64,000 nucleotides of DNA from Paraburkholderia sp. BCC1884 (GCF_900996225.1 NZ_CAAJGL010000022.1:121940-185939), one strand, 5' to 3'; positions 18,449 through 28,406 are shown, counted from the first letter of the stretch. Numbers and translations are program-made. The notes: generated by a model not told the origin, from the sequence alone.

Positions 18449-20668
18449 ATGTCGCATGCAATGCCCGACCGGCTGTTGCCCGGCTCGCCCTATCCGCTCG
18501 GCGCCAGCTGGGATGGCCTCGGCGTCAACTTCGCGGTGTTCTCGGCGAACGCGCAGAAAATCGAGCTTTGCCTGTTCGATCCCACCGGCAGAAAGGAAAT
18601 CCGCCGCTACACCCTGCCGGAATGCACCGACGAGGTCTGGCACGGCTATCTGCCGAACGCCCATCCCGGCACGGCCTATGGTTTTCGCGCGCATGGGCCG
18701 TATCAGCCGCAGCATGGGCATCGTTTCAATCCGCACAAACTGTTGCTCGATCCGTATGCGCGCAAACTGGTCGGACAGTTTCGCTGGTCGGACGCGCTCT
18801 TCAGTTACCGCGTGCATTCGAATCGCGCCGACCTCTCCATCGACCGGCGCGACTCGGCGCCGGCCATGCCGAAGTGCGTAGTGATCGACGAGGCGTTCGA
18901 CTGGTCGCATGACAAGCGTCCCAACGTGCCGTGGGGCGAGACGGTGATCTACGAAACGCACGTGCGCGGCGCCTCGATGTTGCGCGCGGATTTGCGTCAG
19001 CATGAACGCGGCACGTTTGCCGCGCTGGCTTCGCCGGAGTTCATCGATCATTTGCTGAAGCTCGGTGTGACCGCAGTGGAATTGCTGCCCGTCCACGCGT
19101 TTCTGAACGACCGTTTTCTGGTGGAGCGCGGTTTGCGCAACTACTGGGGCTACAACACGGCGGCTTTCTTCGCGCCGGAGCCGTCGTATCTGAGCACGCA
19201 TCGTCTCGACGAAATGCGCATTGCCGTGCGCCAGTTACACGCGGCGGGCATCGAGGTGATTCTCGACGTGGTCTACAACCACACCTGCGAAGGCAACGAG
19301 ATGGGCCCGACCGTCTCATGGCGCGGACTCGATAACGCCAGCTATTACCGCCTGATTCCAGGCGACGAACGCCACCATATCAACGACACCGGCTGCGGCA
19401 ACACGGTCAATCTGGCCCACCCGCGCGTGCTGCAAATGGTGATGGACTCACTGCGCTACTGGTCGACGGCCTTCAATATCGACGGCTTCCGTTTCGATCT
19501 CGGCGTCACGCTCGGACGCGAGCAACATGGCTTCGATCCCGGCTCGGGTTTTTTCGACGCGTTGCGCCAGGACCCGATCCTGTCGCAACGCAAGCTGATT
19601 TCGGAGCCGTGGGACATCGGCCCAGGCGGCTATCAACTCGGCAATCATCCGCCCGGGTTTGGCGAATGGAACGACCGTTTTCGCGATACCGTGCGGCGCT
19701 TCTGGCGCGGCGACGCCGGCTTGCGCCCCGATCTCGCCGCACGTTTGACCGGCTCGGCCGATCTGTTCAACCGGCGCTTCAGAAAGCCGTGGGCATCGGT
19801 CAACTTTGTCACCTCGCACGACGGATTTACCTTGGCCGACGTGACCGCCTACGAGAAGAAGCACAACGAAGCGAACCGCGAAGACAACAACGACGGCCAC
19901 AACGAAAACTGCAGCCGCAACTGGGGCGTGGAAGGTCCGAGCGACGATCCGGCGATTCTCGCCACGCGCAAGCGCGTAGCCCGCTCGCTGATCGCTACGC
20001 TGCTGATGGCACTCGGCACGCCGATGGTACTGGCCGGCGACGAATCGCTGCGCACGCAGAGCGGCAACAACAACGCGTATTGCCAGGATAACGACCTGTC
20101 GTGGATCGACTGGGAGCGCGCGCAATCGCCGGATGGGCTTCAGATGAGCGCATTCGTCGCGCGAGTGATTGCATTGCGCAAACAGCATCCACTGCTGCGC
20201 GAAACGCGCTTTCTGTTCGGCGACCGCGAAGTCTTGCCGGGCCTGTTCGACGTCGGCTGGTTCGACGAACACGGCGACCCGCTCACCATCGAAGCCTGGC
20301 AGGACCCTGAAGGCCGCGCATTCACGCTACGTCGCGCCGGTCCAGGTTTGAATGGCGAAACGGAAGTATTGTTGATGATGTTGAACGCCAATCAGGACCC
20401 GCTGCGTTTTACGCCGCCCGCGCCGCACCTGGAATGGCATGTGCTGTTGAACACTGCTGAGCCGGAGAACGAGCCGCGTCGACTGGCCACTGTCGATATC
20501 GAAGTGGCTGCGCATGGTCTCGTGATGCTGGCCGCGCAACCGGTCGGCGAGGCCGACTGGCAGGCTGGCTGGAAAGCCGGTGCGCAGCATGGGCCGCGAC
20601 TGCTGACGGCGTTGCCACCCGATCCAGGCGCGCACCCGCCCTCGGGCGATAAGTCGCCGACGACGTAA
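18449..20668 (+). CDS. glgX: Glycogen debranching enzyme
   Basis: 739 residues of the GlgX/TreX isoamylase type (GH13_11). It has an N-terminal CBM48 domain, the barrel with DVVYNHTCEGNEMGPT, nucleophile Asp in IDGFRFDLGVTLGRE, acid/base Glu in LISEPWDIGPGGYQLG, and the stabilising Asp in VTSHDGFTLADV. It hydrolyses alpha-1,6 branches, releasing linear maltodextrins that TreY can use. The start at 18449 is favoured by the AAGGAAGGGG just upstream; an in-frame ATG at 18401 lies close to the hairpin and is less likely. The gene is separated from glgB and treZ by strong hairpins rather than by overlaps. Confidence 0.96.
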   Translation: MSHAMPDRLLPGSPYPLGASWDGLGVNFAVFSANAQKIELCLFDPTGRKEIRRYTLPECTDEVWHGYLPNAHPGTAYGFRAHGPYQPQHGHRFNPHKLLLDPYARKLVGQFRWSDALFSYRVHSNRADLSIDRRDSAPAMPKCVVIDEAFDWSHDKRPNVPWGETVIYETHVRGASMLRADLRQHERGTFAALASPEFIDHLLKLGVTAVELLPVHAFLNDRFLVERGLRNYWGYNTAAFFAPEPSYLSTHRLDEMRIAVRQLHAAGIEVILDVVYNHTCEGNEMGPTVSWRGLDNASYYRLIPGDERHHINDTGCGNTVNLAHPRVLQMVMDSLRYWSTAFNIDGFRFDLGVTLGREQHGFDPGSGFFDALRQDPILSQRKLISEPWDIGPGGYQLGNHPPGFGEWNDRFRDTVRRFWRGDAGLRPDLAARLTGSADLFNRRFRKPWASVNFVTSHDGFTLADVTAYEKKHNEANREDNNDGHNENCSRNWGVEGPSDDPAILATRKRVARSLIATLLMALGTPMVLAGDESLRTQSGNNNAYCQDNDLSWIDWERAQSPDGLQMSAFVARVIALRKQHPLLRETRFLFGDREVLPGLFDVGWFDEHGDPLTIEAWQDPEGRAFTLRRAGPGLNGETEVLLMMLNANQDPLRFTPPAPHLEWHVLLNTAEPENEPRRLATVDIEVAAHGLVMLAAQPVGEADWQAGWKAGAQHGPRLLTALPPDPGAHPPSGDKSPTT

Positions 20669-20715
20669 GCGGTCAGGTCGGCGAGCACGGGGCGGCACTC
20701 GAACAGTTGCAGGGC

Positions 20716-20770
20716 GGCCGCGTCAGCGCGCGAGGGATCGCAGACACCATCCCTCGCGCGCGACGCGGCC
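20716..20770. repeat. 22-bp hairpin with single bulge between glgX and treZ
   Basis: Outer arms GGCCGCGTC (20716-20724) and GACGCGGCC (20762-20770) and inner arms GCGCGCGAGGGAT (20726-20738) and ATCCCTCGCGCGC (20749-20761) form one almost continuous helix with a lone bulged A and a ten-base loop. No T run follows. It is among the most stable structures in the window and lies within the operon, 28 bases before treZ. Confidence 0.8.
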
Positions 20771-20798
20771 GGAAAGCAAAACCGAATGGTGATGAATC

Positions 20799-22721
20799 AT
20801 GTCCGACAATCCGATCGATCCTCACGCGCATCATCACGCGCATTGCCTGCCGTTCGGCGCACAGTTGCTGGGCGCGGCGGGCACGAAGCCGCGCACGCGG
20901 TTTCGTTTCTGGGCGCCTTCGTGCAAGACCGTGCACGTCGACGTGGAAACTGGACCGGCCCAAGGCGCGCATGAGATGGCGCCTGCCGGCAATGGCTGGT
21001 TCGAGGCGACCGTCGAGAGCGGCGCGGGCACGCTGTATCGCTTCCGGCTAGACGGCGAACATGCGGTGCCCGATCCTGCCTCGCGTTTCCAGCCGCAGGA
21101 CGTGCATGGGCCGAGCGAAGTGATCGACCCGCGCGCTTATCGTTGGGAACACACGAACTGGCATGGCCGCCCGTGGGAAGAAACAGTGCTGTACGAGTTG
21201 CACGTCGGCACGATGGGAGGTTACGCGGGTGTACAGAAGCGCCTGCCGGCGCTCGCTGCGCTCGGCGTCACCGCGATCGAACTGATGCCGCTGAACGACT
21301 TTCCCGGCAAGCACAACTGGGGCTACGACGGCGTGCTGCCATACGCGCCCGACTCCGCTTATGGCCGCCCGGATGAACTGAAAGCGCTGGTCGACGCCGC
21401 ACACGGTCTCGGCCTGATGGTCTTTCTCGATGTGGTCTACAACCACTTCGGACCCGACGGCAACTATCTGCACGAATACGCCCGCTCGTTCTTCCGCGAA
21501 GGCACGCAAACGCCTTGGGGGCCGGCCATCGATTTCGAGCGCAGCGAAGTCAGCGACTTCTTTACGGATAACGCGGTCTACTGGATCAACGAATATCGCA
21601 TCGACGGGCTGCGTTTCGACGCCGTGCATGCGATCGACAATCATGCGTGGCTGCGCGAATTGTCCGACCATATCCGCACCAAGGTGCAACACGGCCGGCA
21701 GGTGCATCTCGTGCTGGAGAATGAGCACAACAGCGCGAACCTGCTGGAGACGCATTTCGACGCGCAATGGAACGACGACGCGCACAACACGCTGCACGTG
21801 CTGCTCACAGGCGAAACCGAAGGCTACTACCACGCTTACGAAGACCAGCCGATCCGGCGGCTCGCCCGCGTGCTGTCGGAAGGTTTCGCGTACCAGGGCG
21901 ACCCGTCGCCGATTCATGACGGCAAGCCACGCGGCGAGCCGAGTGGACATCTGTCGCCGACCTCGTTCGTGATGTTTTTGCAAAACCACGATCAGATCGG
22001 TAATCGCGCATTCGGCGAACGGTTGCGCAAGCTCACGTCCGACGACGCATTGCGCGCGGCAACCGGCTTGCTGTTGTTGTCGCCGCAGATCCCGCTGCTG
22101 TTCATGGACGAGGAATACGGCTCCACGCAGCCATTCCTGTTTTTCACCGATTACACCGGCGATCTGGCCGACGCCGTACGCGAAGGACGGCGACGCGAAT
22201 TCGCGCGCTTTTCTGCGTTCAGCGACGAACAGCGCCGCGCGCAGATTCCCGATCCGAACGATGTGAAGACTTTCGCCGCATCGTCGCCGCCGGACTCCCC
22301 ACAGTCATCGGAACTCAGCGATGAAGCGGCGAGAGACCGGCTTGACTGGCTGCACTTCTACAAATCCGCGCTGGCCGTGCGGGCCAAATTGATCACGCCG
22401 CGTCTGAAGCATGGCAAGGCGCTCGGCGCCAAGGTGCTGAGCGCGGCGAATGGCGAAGATGCCCATGCGCTGATCGCCCGCTGGAAACTGGGCGATGGCG
22501 AAACGCTTTCGATCGCGTTGAATCTGTCGAAAGAAGACGTCCGGCTGACCGACGTGCCGCCCGGCAAGATGATCTTCGAAACACCGCCGCGTGTACGCGA
22601 TCAAATCGGCTTATACGTGCTGCCGCCGAATACCTTCGTCGCCTGGCTGACCGGCGACGTCAGCGACTATGCCATCGGCCACGATGCCCGCATCGCGGGC
22701 CAACAGGAGCGCCACGCGTGA
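20799..22721 (+). CDS. treZ: Malto-oligosyltrehalose trehalohydrolase
   Basis: 640 residues, GH13_10. The N-terminal CBM48-like domain (RFRFWAPSCKTVHVDV) is followed by the barrel: DVVYNHFGPDGNY, nucleophile in IDGLRFDAVHAIDNH, acid/base in LVLENEHNSANLL, and FLQNHDQIGNRAFGERL. It cleaves trehalose from the end of maltooligosyl-trehalose produced by TreY. Its stop overlaps the GTG start of malQ, so the pair is translationally coupled. Somewhat longer than the usual 560-600 residues, mainly through an insertion around residues 475-510. Confidence 0.96.
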   Translation: MSDNPIDPHAHHHAHCLPFGAQLLGAAGTKPRTRFRFWAPSCKTVHVDVETGPAQGAHEMAPAGNGWFEATVESGAGTLYRFRLDGEHAVPDPASRFQPQDVHGPSEVIDPRAYRWEHTNWHGRPWEETVLYELHVGTMGGYAGVQKRLPALAALGVTAIELMPLNDFPGKHNWGYDGVLPYAPDSAYGRPDELKALVDAAHGLGLMVFLDVVYNHFGPDGNYLHEYARSFFREGTQTPWGPAIDFERSEVSDFFTDNAVYWINEYRIDGLRFDAVHAIDNHAWLRELSDHIRTKVQHGRQVHLVLENEHNSANLLETHFDAQWNDDAHNTLHVLLTGETEGYYHAYEDQPIRRLARVLSEGFAYQGDPSPIHDGKPRGEPSGHLSPTSFVMFLQNHDQIGNRAFGERLRKLTSDDALRAATGLLLLSPQIPLLFMDEEYGSTQPFLFFTDYTGDLADAVREGRRREFARFSAFSDEQRRAQIPDPNDVKTFAASSPPDSPQSSELSDEAARDRLDWLHFYKSALAVRAKLITPRLKHGKALGAKVLSAANGEDAHALIARWKLGDGETLSIALNLSKEDVRLTDVPPGKMIFETPPRVRDQIGLYVLPPNTFVAWLTGDVSDYAIGHDARIAGQQERHA

Positions 22722-24931
22722 TTACCCGACGCCCCAGCGACACGATCGTCACACTCGCCACGCGCGCCGGCTTCGAGGTGCAGTGGCAGGACGCGCATCA
22801 CATCACCCAGCATGTGCCGGGGACCACGCTCGCCGTGCTGCTCGAACGCATGGGCTTGCCTTGCGGCAACGCCACGCAAATCCGCCAGAGCGCCGCCGCG
22901 CTGGATGCCGAGTTGTCCGGCCGCAAATTGCCACCGCTCATGACCGCGGAAGTGGGCCGAGGTATCGCGTTGCCCGCCGCGGCAATCAAATCCGGCAGTC
23001 ATTATCGAATCGAACTGGAAAGCGGCTCGATCATCGACGGCCGTTTTACGGCGCCCAAAGGCGAGGAAGCCCTACTCGCGCCGATCGACGAACCCGGTTA
23101 TCACACGCTCGTGATCAACGACCAGCGCGTGACGCTCGCCGTCGCCCCGCCACGCTGCTTTACCGTCGCCGACGCATGGCGCACGCTGCCGGGTAACGAA
23201 GACAGCAACGCGCCTCCGCTATGGGGCATCGCCGCGCAGCTTTACGGCTTGCGTCGTACGGGCGACGGTGGCATCGGCGATTACTCGTCGCTGGCGCAAC
23301 TCGCCGTGCACAGCGCGCAACGTGGCGCGCATGCGCTTGCCGTCAGTCCGACTCACGCGATGTTCAGCGCGGAGCCCGAGCGTTTCAGTCCGTATTCGCC
23401 GTCGTCGCGCTTGTGGTTGAACGTTACGCATATCGACCCCGCCGCCGTGTTCGGCGCAGACGCCCTCAGTGCTGCGCTTGACGCGGTGCAGGGCACCGGC
23501 ACGTGGACGAAACTCGAAACCTTGCCGTTGATCGATTGGCCGAACGCGGTCGTGCTCAAGCTGAAGATCTTGCGTCACCTGTACGAACAGTTCTGCAAGC
23601 AGGACCGCGCGAGGCAGACGGCACGCGCGCTGGAATTCCACGGTTTCTGCGAGCGCGCCGGACGTGCGCTCGAAGATCACGCGCGTTTCGAAGCGCTACA
23701 GGCGGATCAGCTTTCGCAGGAAGGCGGCAACGGCCATTGGCGCAACTGGCCCGAGGCGCTGCGCGATCCGCGCAGTCCGGAGGTCGAGGCTTTCGCCGAG
23801 GCGCATCGTCACGAGGTCGATTTCCATCTGTTCATGCAATGGCTCGCCGCCAAAGGTCTCTCGCATGCGCAGCACGCGGCGAACGAGGCCGGCATGGCCG
23901 TCGGCCTGATCGCCGACCTCGCGGTCGGATGCGATAGCGCCGGCAGCCATGCGTGGTCGTATCGCGACGACATGCTGCAAGGCGTCTCGGTCGGCGCGCC
24001 GCCCGATCTGTTCAACCAGGCGGGACAAGCGTGGGGCCTCACCACCTTTTCACCGCGCGCCATGCGCACCCAAGGTTTCTCTGCCTTTATCGATATGTTG
24101 CGCGCGGCGTTCGCGCACGCCGGCGGCATCCGCATCGATCACATTCTCGGCTTGCGGCGCCTGTGGCTCGTGCCCGAAGGCGAAAGCGCGCGCCACGGCG
24201 CCTATCTGCGCTATCCGCTCGAAGACCTGCTGCGGCTGATCGCGCTCGAATCGTGGCGGCATCGCGCGATCGTGATCGGCGAGGATCTCGGCACCGTGCC
24301 GCCCGGGTTTCGCGAGCGGCTCGACGAACATGGCCTCGCCGGCATTCGCGTGCTGTGGTTCGAAGGCGCACACGGCGGCAAGGGTTTCAAGCCGCCACAC
24401 GAATGGGACCGCAATGCGGTTGGCACTACCACCACACACGATCTGCCGACAATCGCCGGCTGGTGGCGCGGCAGTGACATCACGTGGCGCAACAGGATCG
24501 GCCAGACGATGGCGCGCGCCGATGGCCGCGATGCCGAAGAAGTCGCGCAGGAGGAACGCGCGCACGACCGCGCCGAGTTGTGGCACGCCTTTCAGCAAGC
24601 CGGCGTGGCTGCGCCGGATGTCGCTGCGCCGCCGCCCGATAGCGCGCCGGTGGATGAAGCACTGGCTTTCGTCGCCGCGACGCCCGGTCCGCTGGTCACG
24701 TTTCCGCTCGAGGATTTGCTCGGGCTGGTCGAACAGCCGAACCTGCCCGGCTCGATCGACGAGCATCCGAACTGGCGCCGCCGTGTGAGTCTGCCTGTCG
24801 ACGAACTATTCGACGACGACGCGTTCTGCGACCGCCTGCTCGCAGTCGATCGCGAGCGCCGCGCGTCAGCCGATGTTGTGCCCGCTGCCGTTCCCTCTTC
24901 CAACGCTTCTTCGGAGCCTGATACGCCATGA
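22718..24931 (+). CDS. malQ: 4-alpha-glucanotransferase (amylomaltase)
   Basis: 737 residues, GH77. It starts at GTG overlapping the treZ stop (GTGA). An N-terminal beta domain of about 150 residues precedes the barrel. Visible motifs are WGIAAQLYGLRR, the GH77 substrate-loop region GAPPDLFNQAGQAWGL, nucleophile in IRIDHILGLRRLW, acid/base in VIGEDLGTVPPGFRERL and THDLPTIAGWW. It redistributes glucose units among maltodextrins, so chains left short by TreY/TreZ can be rebuilt. Placement between treZ and treY, with overlapping codons on both sides, supports this recycling role. Confidence 0.95.
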   Translation: MITRRPSDTIVTLATRAGFEVQWQDAHHITQHVPGTTLAVLLERMGLPCGNATQIRQSAAALDAELSGRKLPPLMTAEVGRGIALPAAAIKSGSHYRIELESGSIIDGRFTAPKGEEALLAPIDEPGYHTLVINDQRVTLAVAPPRCFTVADAWRTLPGNEDSNAPPLWGIAAQLYGLRRTGDGGIGDYSSLAQLAVHSAQRGAHALAVSPTHAMFSAEPERFSPYSPSSRLWLNVTHIDPAAVFGADALSAALDAVQGTGTWTKLETLPLIDWPNAVVLKLKILRHLYEQFCKQDRARQTARALEFHGFCERAGRALEDHARFEALQADQLSQEGGNGHWRNWPEALRDPRSPEVEAFAEAHRHEVDFHLFMQWLAAKGLSHAQHAANEAGMAVGLIADLAVGCDSAGSHAWSYRDDMLQGVSVGAPPDLFNQAGQAWGLTTFSPRAMRTQGFSAFIDMLRAAFAHAGGIRIDHILGLRRLWLVPEGESARHGAYLRYPLEDLLRLIALESWRHRAIVIGEDLGTVPPGFRERLDEHGLAGIRVLWFEGAHGGKGFKPPHEWDRNAVGTTTTHDLPTIAGWWRGSDITWRNRIGQTMARADGRDAEEVAQEERAHDRAELWHAFQQAGVAAPDVAAPPPDSAPVDEALAFVAATPGPLVTFPLEDLLGLVEQPNLPGSIDEHPNWRRRVSLPVDELFDDDAFCDRLLAVDRERRASADVVPAAVPSSNASSEPDTP

Positions 24932-27774
24932 CCGTTCCGCGCTCCACGCTTCGCCTCCAGTTCCACCGAGGCTTCACCTTCGACGATGCCGCGAAGCACG
25001 TCGAGTACTTCGCCGCGCTCGGCATTAGTCACGTGTACGCGTCGCCTATCACGACGGCCGAGCCCGGCTCGATGCACGGCTACGATACCGTCGATTACAC
25101 CCAGGTCAGCGCCGAATGCGGCGGCGAGGCGGGCCTCAAGCGCCTTGTCGACAAACTGCGCGCGCACAACATGGGGTTGATCGTCGACATGGTGCCGAAC
25201 CATATGGGCGTGGGCGGCTCCAGTAACGCGTGGTGGCTCGATATTCTCGAATGGGGCCGTCACAGCGCCTATGCGCGCCATTTCGACGTGGACTGGCATT
25301 CGCCCGACCCGGCGTTGCGCGGCAAAGTGCTGGTGCCGACGCTCGGCGCGTCTTACGGCGACGAACTCGCGGCGGGTCGCATCGCGCTGCATTTCGACGC
25401 CGACACGGGCCGCTTTTACATCGGCTATGGCCCACATGTATTCCCTGTGTGCCCGACCGATTACGCGTCGATTCTGCAAAGCGCCGATCGCGCGGACCTC
25501 AGCGCGCTCGCCGAACGTTTCCACGGTCTGACGACGCAACCTGCCGATCATCCGCGCGCCGCCGAAGGACGCGAGACACTGCGCGAGTTCGTCAGACAGC
25601 ACGGCGACTCGGCAATCGGGATCGCACTGCAGGCGTATGCGCCCGGCGATCCGGTGACACGCGACCGCTTGCATCGGTTGATCGAGCGGCAGCATTTCCG
25701 GCTGGCATGGTGGCGCACCGCGTCCGACGAGGTGAACTGGCGGCGCTTCTTCGACATCTCGACACTGGCCGGCGTGCGCGTGGAGCGCCCCGAAGTATTC
25801 GACGCCGTGCACGCGCTGATTTTCCGTCTGTATCAGGAAGGGCTGATCGACGGCTTGCGAATCGATCACGTGGACGGTCTCGCCGAGCCGCGCGAATACT
25901 GTCAGCGCTTGCGCCAGCGTCTCACGGAACTGCGCGACACGACACCGTATGTCGTGGTGGAAAAGATTCTCGGCCGTGGCGAGCCGCTGCGCGACGACTG
26001 GCCCGTGGACGGCACGACGGGCTACGATTTCATGAGCGACGTGGGCGCATTGCTGCACGACCCGGCAGGTGCCGAACCGCTCGCGCAAACATGGACCGAC
26101 ATCACCGGTCGTAGTCCCCGTTTCGAGGATGAAGCAGTGGCGGCCCGCCGCAAGATCCTTGCGGAAAATCTCTCGGCGGAACTGGATCGGGCCGCCCGTG
26201 CGTTGCATCGCATTGCACGCGACTCGCTGACCACGCGCGATTTCACTTTCACGACGCTGCGTCGCGTGCTGACGGAACTGGTCGTGCATTTCCCCGTGTA
26301 CCGCGTCTATCCGCAGAACAGCCTGCGCAGCGCCACCGATAACGTCTATTTCGATCAGGCGCTCGAAGGCGCACGGCAGTCGCTGTCGCGCGCGGATCAT
26401 GTCGTGCTCGATCGCGTGAATGCGTGGCTCGGCGGCAGCGCAGAGGAAACGCCGGCCGGTCGTCCCGGCACGCCGTCGCCGTTAGGTCCGAACGCCGCGC
26501 CGCCGACTCATGCGGGTTCTTCGCGGCGTACCGCGCAAACGCTCTTTTCGCAGTTGACCGCGCCGGTCGCGGCAAAAGCCGTGGAAGACACAGCGTGCTA
26601 TCGCTATGGCCGCTTGCTGTCGCGCAATGAGGTCGGCTCGGACCCCGGCGAGTTTTCGCTGTCGGTCGACCGGTTTCATGCGGCGAATCTGGAGCGCTCG
26701 CAGCGTTTTCCTCACGCGATGCTCGCCACCGCTACGCACGATCACAAACGCGGTGAGGACGTGCGGGCGCGGCTTGCGGTTCTGAGCGAAATCGCGCCGG
26801 AGTGGAGCGCGATCCTGCGCGCATGGTCTACGCTGAACGCGCCGTATCGGCGTGCACTCGATGGCAAACCGGCCGGTAACGCCGAGGACGACTGGGCGCC
26901 CGGCCCCGCCGCCGAAGCGATGCTGTATCAGACGCTGGTCGGCTGCTGGCCGCTGGACCTGCGACCGGACGACGCGCAAGGCGTCGAGGCACTGGCCGAA
27001 CGCGTCGCACAATGGCAACTGAAGGCGCTGCGCGAAGCGAAGCTGCAAACCAACTGGCTCGCTCCGGACGAAGCGTATGAGGCCGGTTGCCGAGATTTCC
27101 TGTTCGACATTCTGGCGCCCGAGCGACGCGACGGGTTTCTAAAACAGTTGGCCGCGTTCGTCGCACGAATTAGCCGCGCCGGTGCGCTCAATAGTTTGCA
27201 GCAGACTGTGTTGCGGCTCGCATCGCCTGGGATTCCCGATCTTTATCAAGGCACCGAGTTGTGGGACTTCAGTCTGGTCGATCCGGACAACCGACGGCCC
27301 GTCGATTTCGGCAAGCGCGCGGCGATGCTCGTGCAAACGCCGCCCTCGGAGTTCCTGTCGAGCTGGCACGATGGACGCGTCAAGCTCGCGGTGATCCAGC
27401 GCGTGCTGGCATTGCGCGCGCATTTGCCGGAGCTACTCAGTCAGAGCGAGTATCTGCCGCTCACCGTGCGCGGCACGCATGCAGCGAATGTGATTGCGTT
27501 CGCGCGACGGCACGGCAACGCCTGGGCTGTCGTCGTGGCGAGTCGGCTCGCTGACGCTCTGCTCGGCGAGCAAGGCGATGTGCCGATGATCGATCCCGAA
27601 GCATGGGCCGACACCGCCGTGGAGATGCCGTCCGATCTGTCCTCGCGTGCGTTGTTCGACTGGCTGAGTCCAGCCGCACCCAAGGTCGATGAAAACGGAC
27701 TGCTGTCTCTGCGCGATGCACTCGGCGCCATGCCGGTCGCGGTGCTGGTGGAGGACGGGGTGCCGCGTAGTTGA
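24928..27774 (+). CDS. treY: Maltooligosyl trehalose synthase
   Basis: 948 residues, GH13_26, within the usual range including the long insertion in the barrel. The N-terminus STLRLQFHRGFTFDDAA and YFAALGISHVYASPI is diagnostic of TreY. Catalytic motifs are MVPNHMGVG, LRIDHVDGLAEP with the nucleophile, VVEKILGRGEPL with the acid/base and ATATHDHKRGEDVRARL. It converts the reducing end of maltodextrins to trehalose by intramolecular transglycosylation. It overlaps malQ by ATGA and is the last gene of the operon, followed by a strong terminator. Confidence 0.97.
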   Translation: MTVPRSTLRLQFHRGFTFDDAAKHVEYFAALGISHVYASPITTAEPGSMHGYDTVDYTQVSAECGGEAGLKRLVDKLRAHNMGLIVDMVPNHMGVGGSSNAWWLDILEWGRHSAYARHFDVDWHSPDPALRGKVLVPTLGASYGDELAAGRIALHFDADTGRFYIGYGPHVFPVCPTDYASILQSADRADLSALAERFHGLTTQPADHPRAAEGRETLREFVRQHGDSAIGIALQAYAPGDPVTRDRLHRLIERQHFRLAWWRTASDEVNWRRFFDISTLAGVRVERPEVFDAVHALIFRLYQEGLIDGLRIDHVDGLAEPREYCQRLRQRLTELRDTTPYVVVEKILGRGEPLRDDWPVDGTTGYDFMSDVGALLHDPAGAEPLAQTWTDITGRSPRFEDEAVAARRKILAENLSAELDRAARALHRIARDSLTTRDFTFTTLRRVLTELVVHFPVYRVYPQNSLRSATDNVYFDQALEGARQSLSRADHVVLDRVNAWLGGSAEETPAGRPGTPSPLGPNAAPPTHAGSSRRTAQTLFSQLTAPVAAKAVEDTACYRYGRLLSRNEVGSDPGEFSLSVDRFHAANLERSQRFPHAMLATATHDHKRGEDVRARLAVLSEIAPEWSAILRAWSTLNAPYRRALDGKPAGNAEDDWAPGPAAEAMLYQTLVGCWPLDLRPDDAQGVEALAERVAQWQLKALREAKLQTNWLAPDEAYEAGCRDFLFDILAPERRDGFLKQLAAFVARISRAGALNSLQQTVLRLASPGIPDLYQGTELWDFSLVDPDNRRPVDFGKRAAMLVQTPPSEFLSSWHDGRVKLAVIQRVLALRAHLPELLSQSEYLPLTVRGTHAANVIAFARRHGNAWAVVVASRLADALLGEQGDVPMIDPEAWADTAVEMPSDLSSRALFDWLSPAAPKVDENGLLSLRDALGAMPVAVLVEDGVPRS

Positions 27775-27797
27775 TGGTTGGTATGCCGGCGAAATAG

Positions 27798-27833
27798 AGG
27801 CGGTTAGAGCGCACGCGCTTTAACCGCCTTTTT
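27798..27833 (+). terminator. Rho-independent terminator of the trehalose/glycogen operon
   Basis: AGGCGGTTA (27798-27806) pairs with TAACCGCCT (27821-27829), with an inner AGCGC/GCGCT helix and a T5 run at 27829-27833. It lies 24 bases after treY. Confidence 0.92.
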
Positions 27834-27869
27834 CATCATGGGCTTTTGCAAAATGATGCAACGCCCCGC

Positions 27870-28316
27870 TCAGGCGTTCGGTTGTTGCTGTGCCCGTTTG
27901 ACCGCTTCGGCCATCTGCTCCGCAACACGTCGCGTGTCCCAATACACCTGCCCTTTATACATCCGGTCGCCACGCAGATTGAAACGGTCGACGCCGAGCC
28001 AACTGAGCTTTTCTCCCGCCACGGTGGCCGACGCTTGCCATTCGATCATGACAGCGTCGCCGGTCGGCGCCCATTGAAGCACGTCTACTTTCAGGTCTGG
28101 AAGCTGGGCCAACACCTGACGGAAATGTTCCACCACGCCCTCCCGATTGGCGGGTTCGGTCATAGGGGGAATCAGATTTTGCGTGTCTTCGTGCATCAGA
28201 ACTCGCAAATTGTCGGCGACGGGGTTTTGCCACTCCGCCGCGAACTGTTGGACGGCTTTCTGCGCGTTGGCGAGTTGCTCTGCCGTAGGCGAAACGTATT
28301 GTCCTGCTGAGGCCAT
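27870..28316 (-). CDS. NTF2-like (SnoaL-type) protein
   Basis: A 148-residue protein whose pattern (an N-terminal helix pair, then TEPANREGVVEHFRQVLAQL, then strands around DVLQWAPTGDAVMIEWQASA and RFNLRGDRMYKGQVYWD) is that of the SnoaL/NTF2-like fold used by small polyketide cyclases, isomerases and scaffolds. No catalytic set can be assigned. It is divergent from a TetR regulator with a palindrome in the shared promoter region, so it is probably the regulated gene. Function unknown. Confidence 0.75.
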   Translation of the reverse strand: MASAGQYVSPTAEQLANAQKAVQQFAAEWQNPVADNLRVLMHEDTQNLIPPMTEPANREGVVEHFRQVLAQLPDLKVDVLQWAPTGDAVMIEWQASATVAGEKLSWLGVDRFNLRGDRMYKGQVYWDTRRVAEQMAEAVKRAQQQPNA

Positions 28317-28406
28317 GTTGATCTACTCCTGAATGTATGGCTGATTGACGGCGCCGTTCGTTTACGTCCCTGCGATGAGCTCGATTCCACATCCACAGAG
28401 ATTTTC

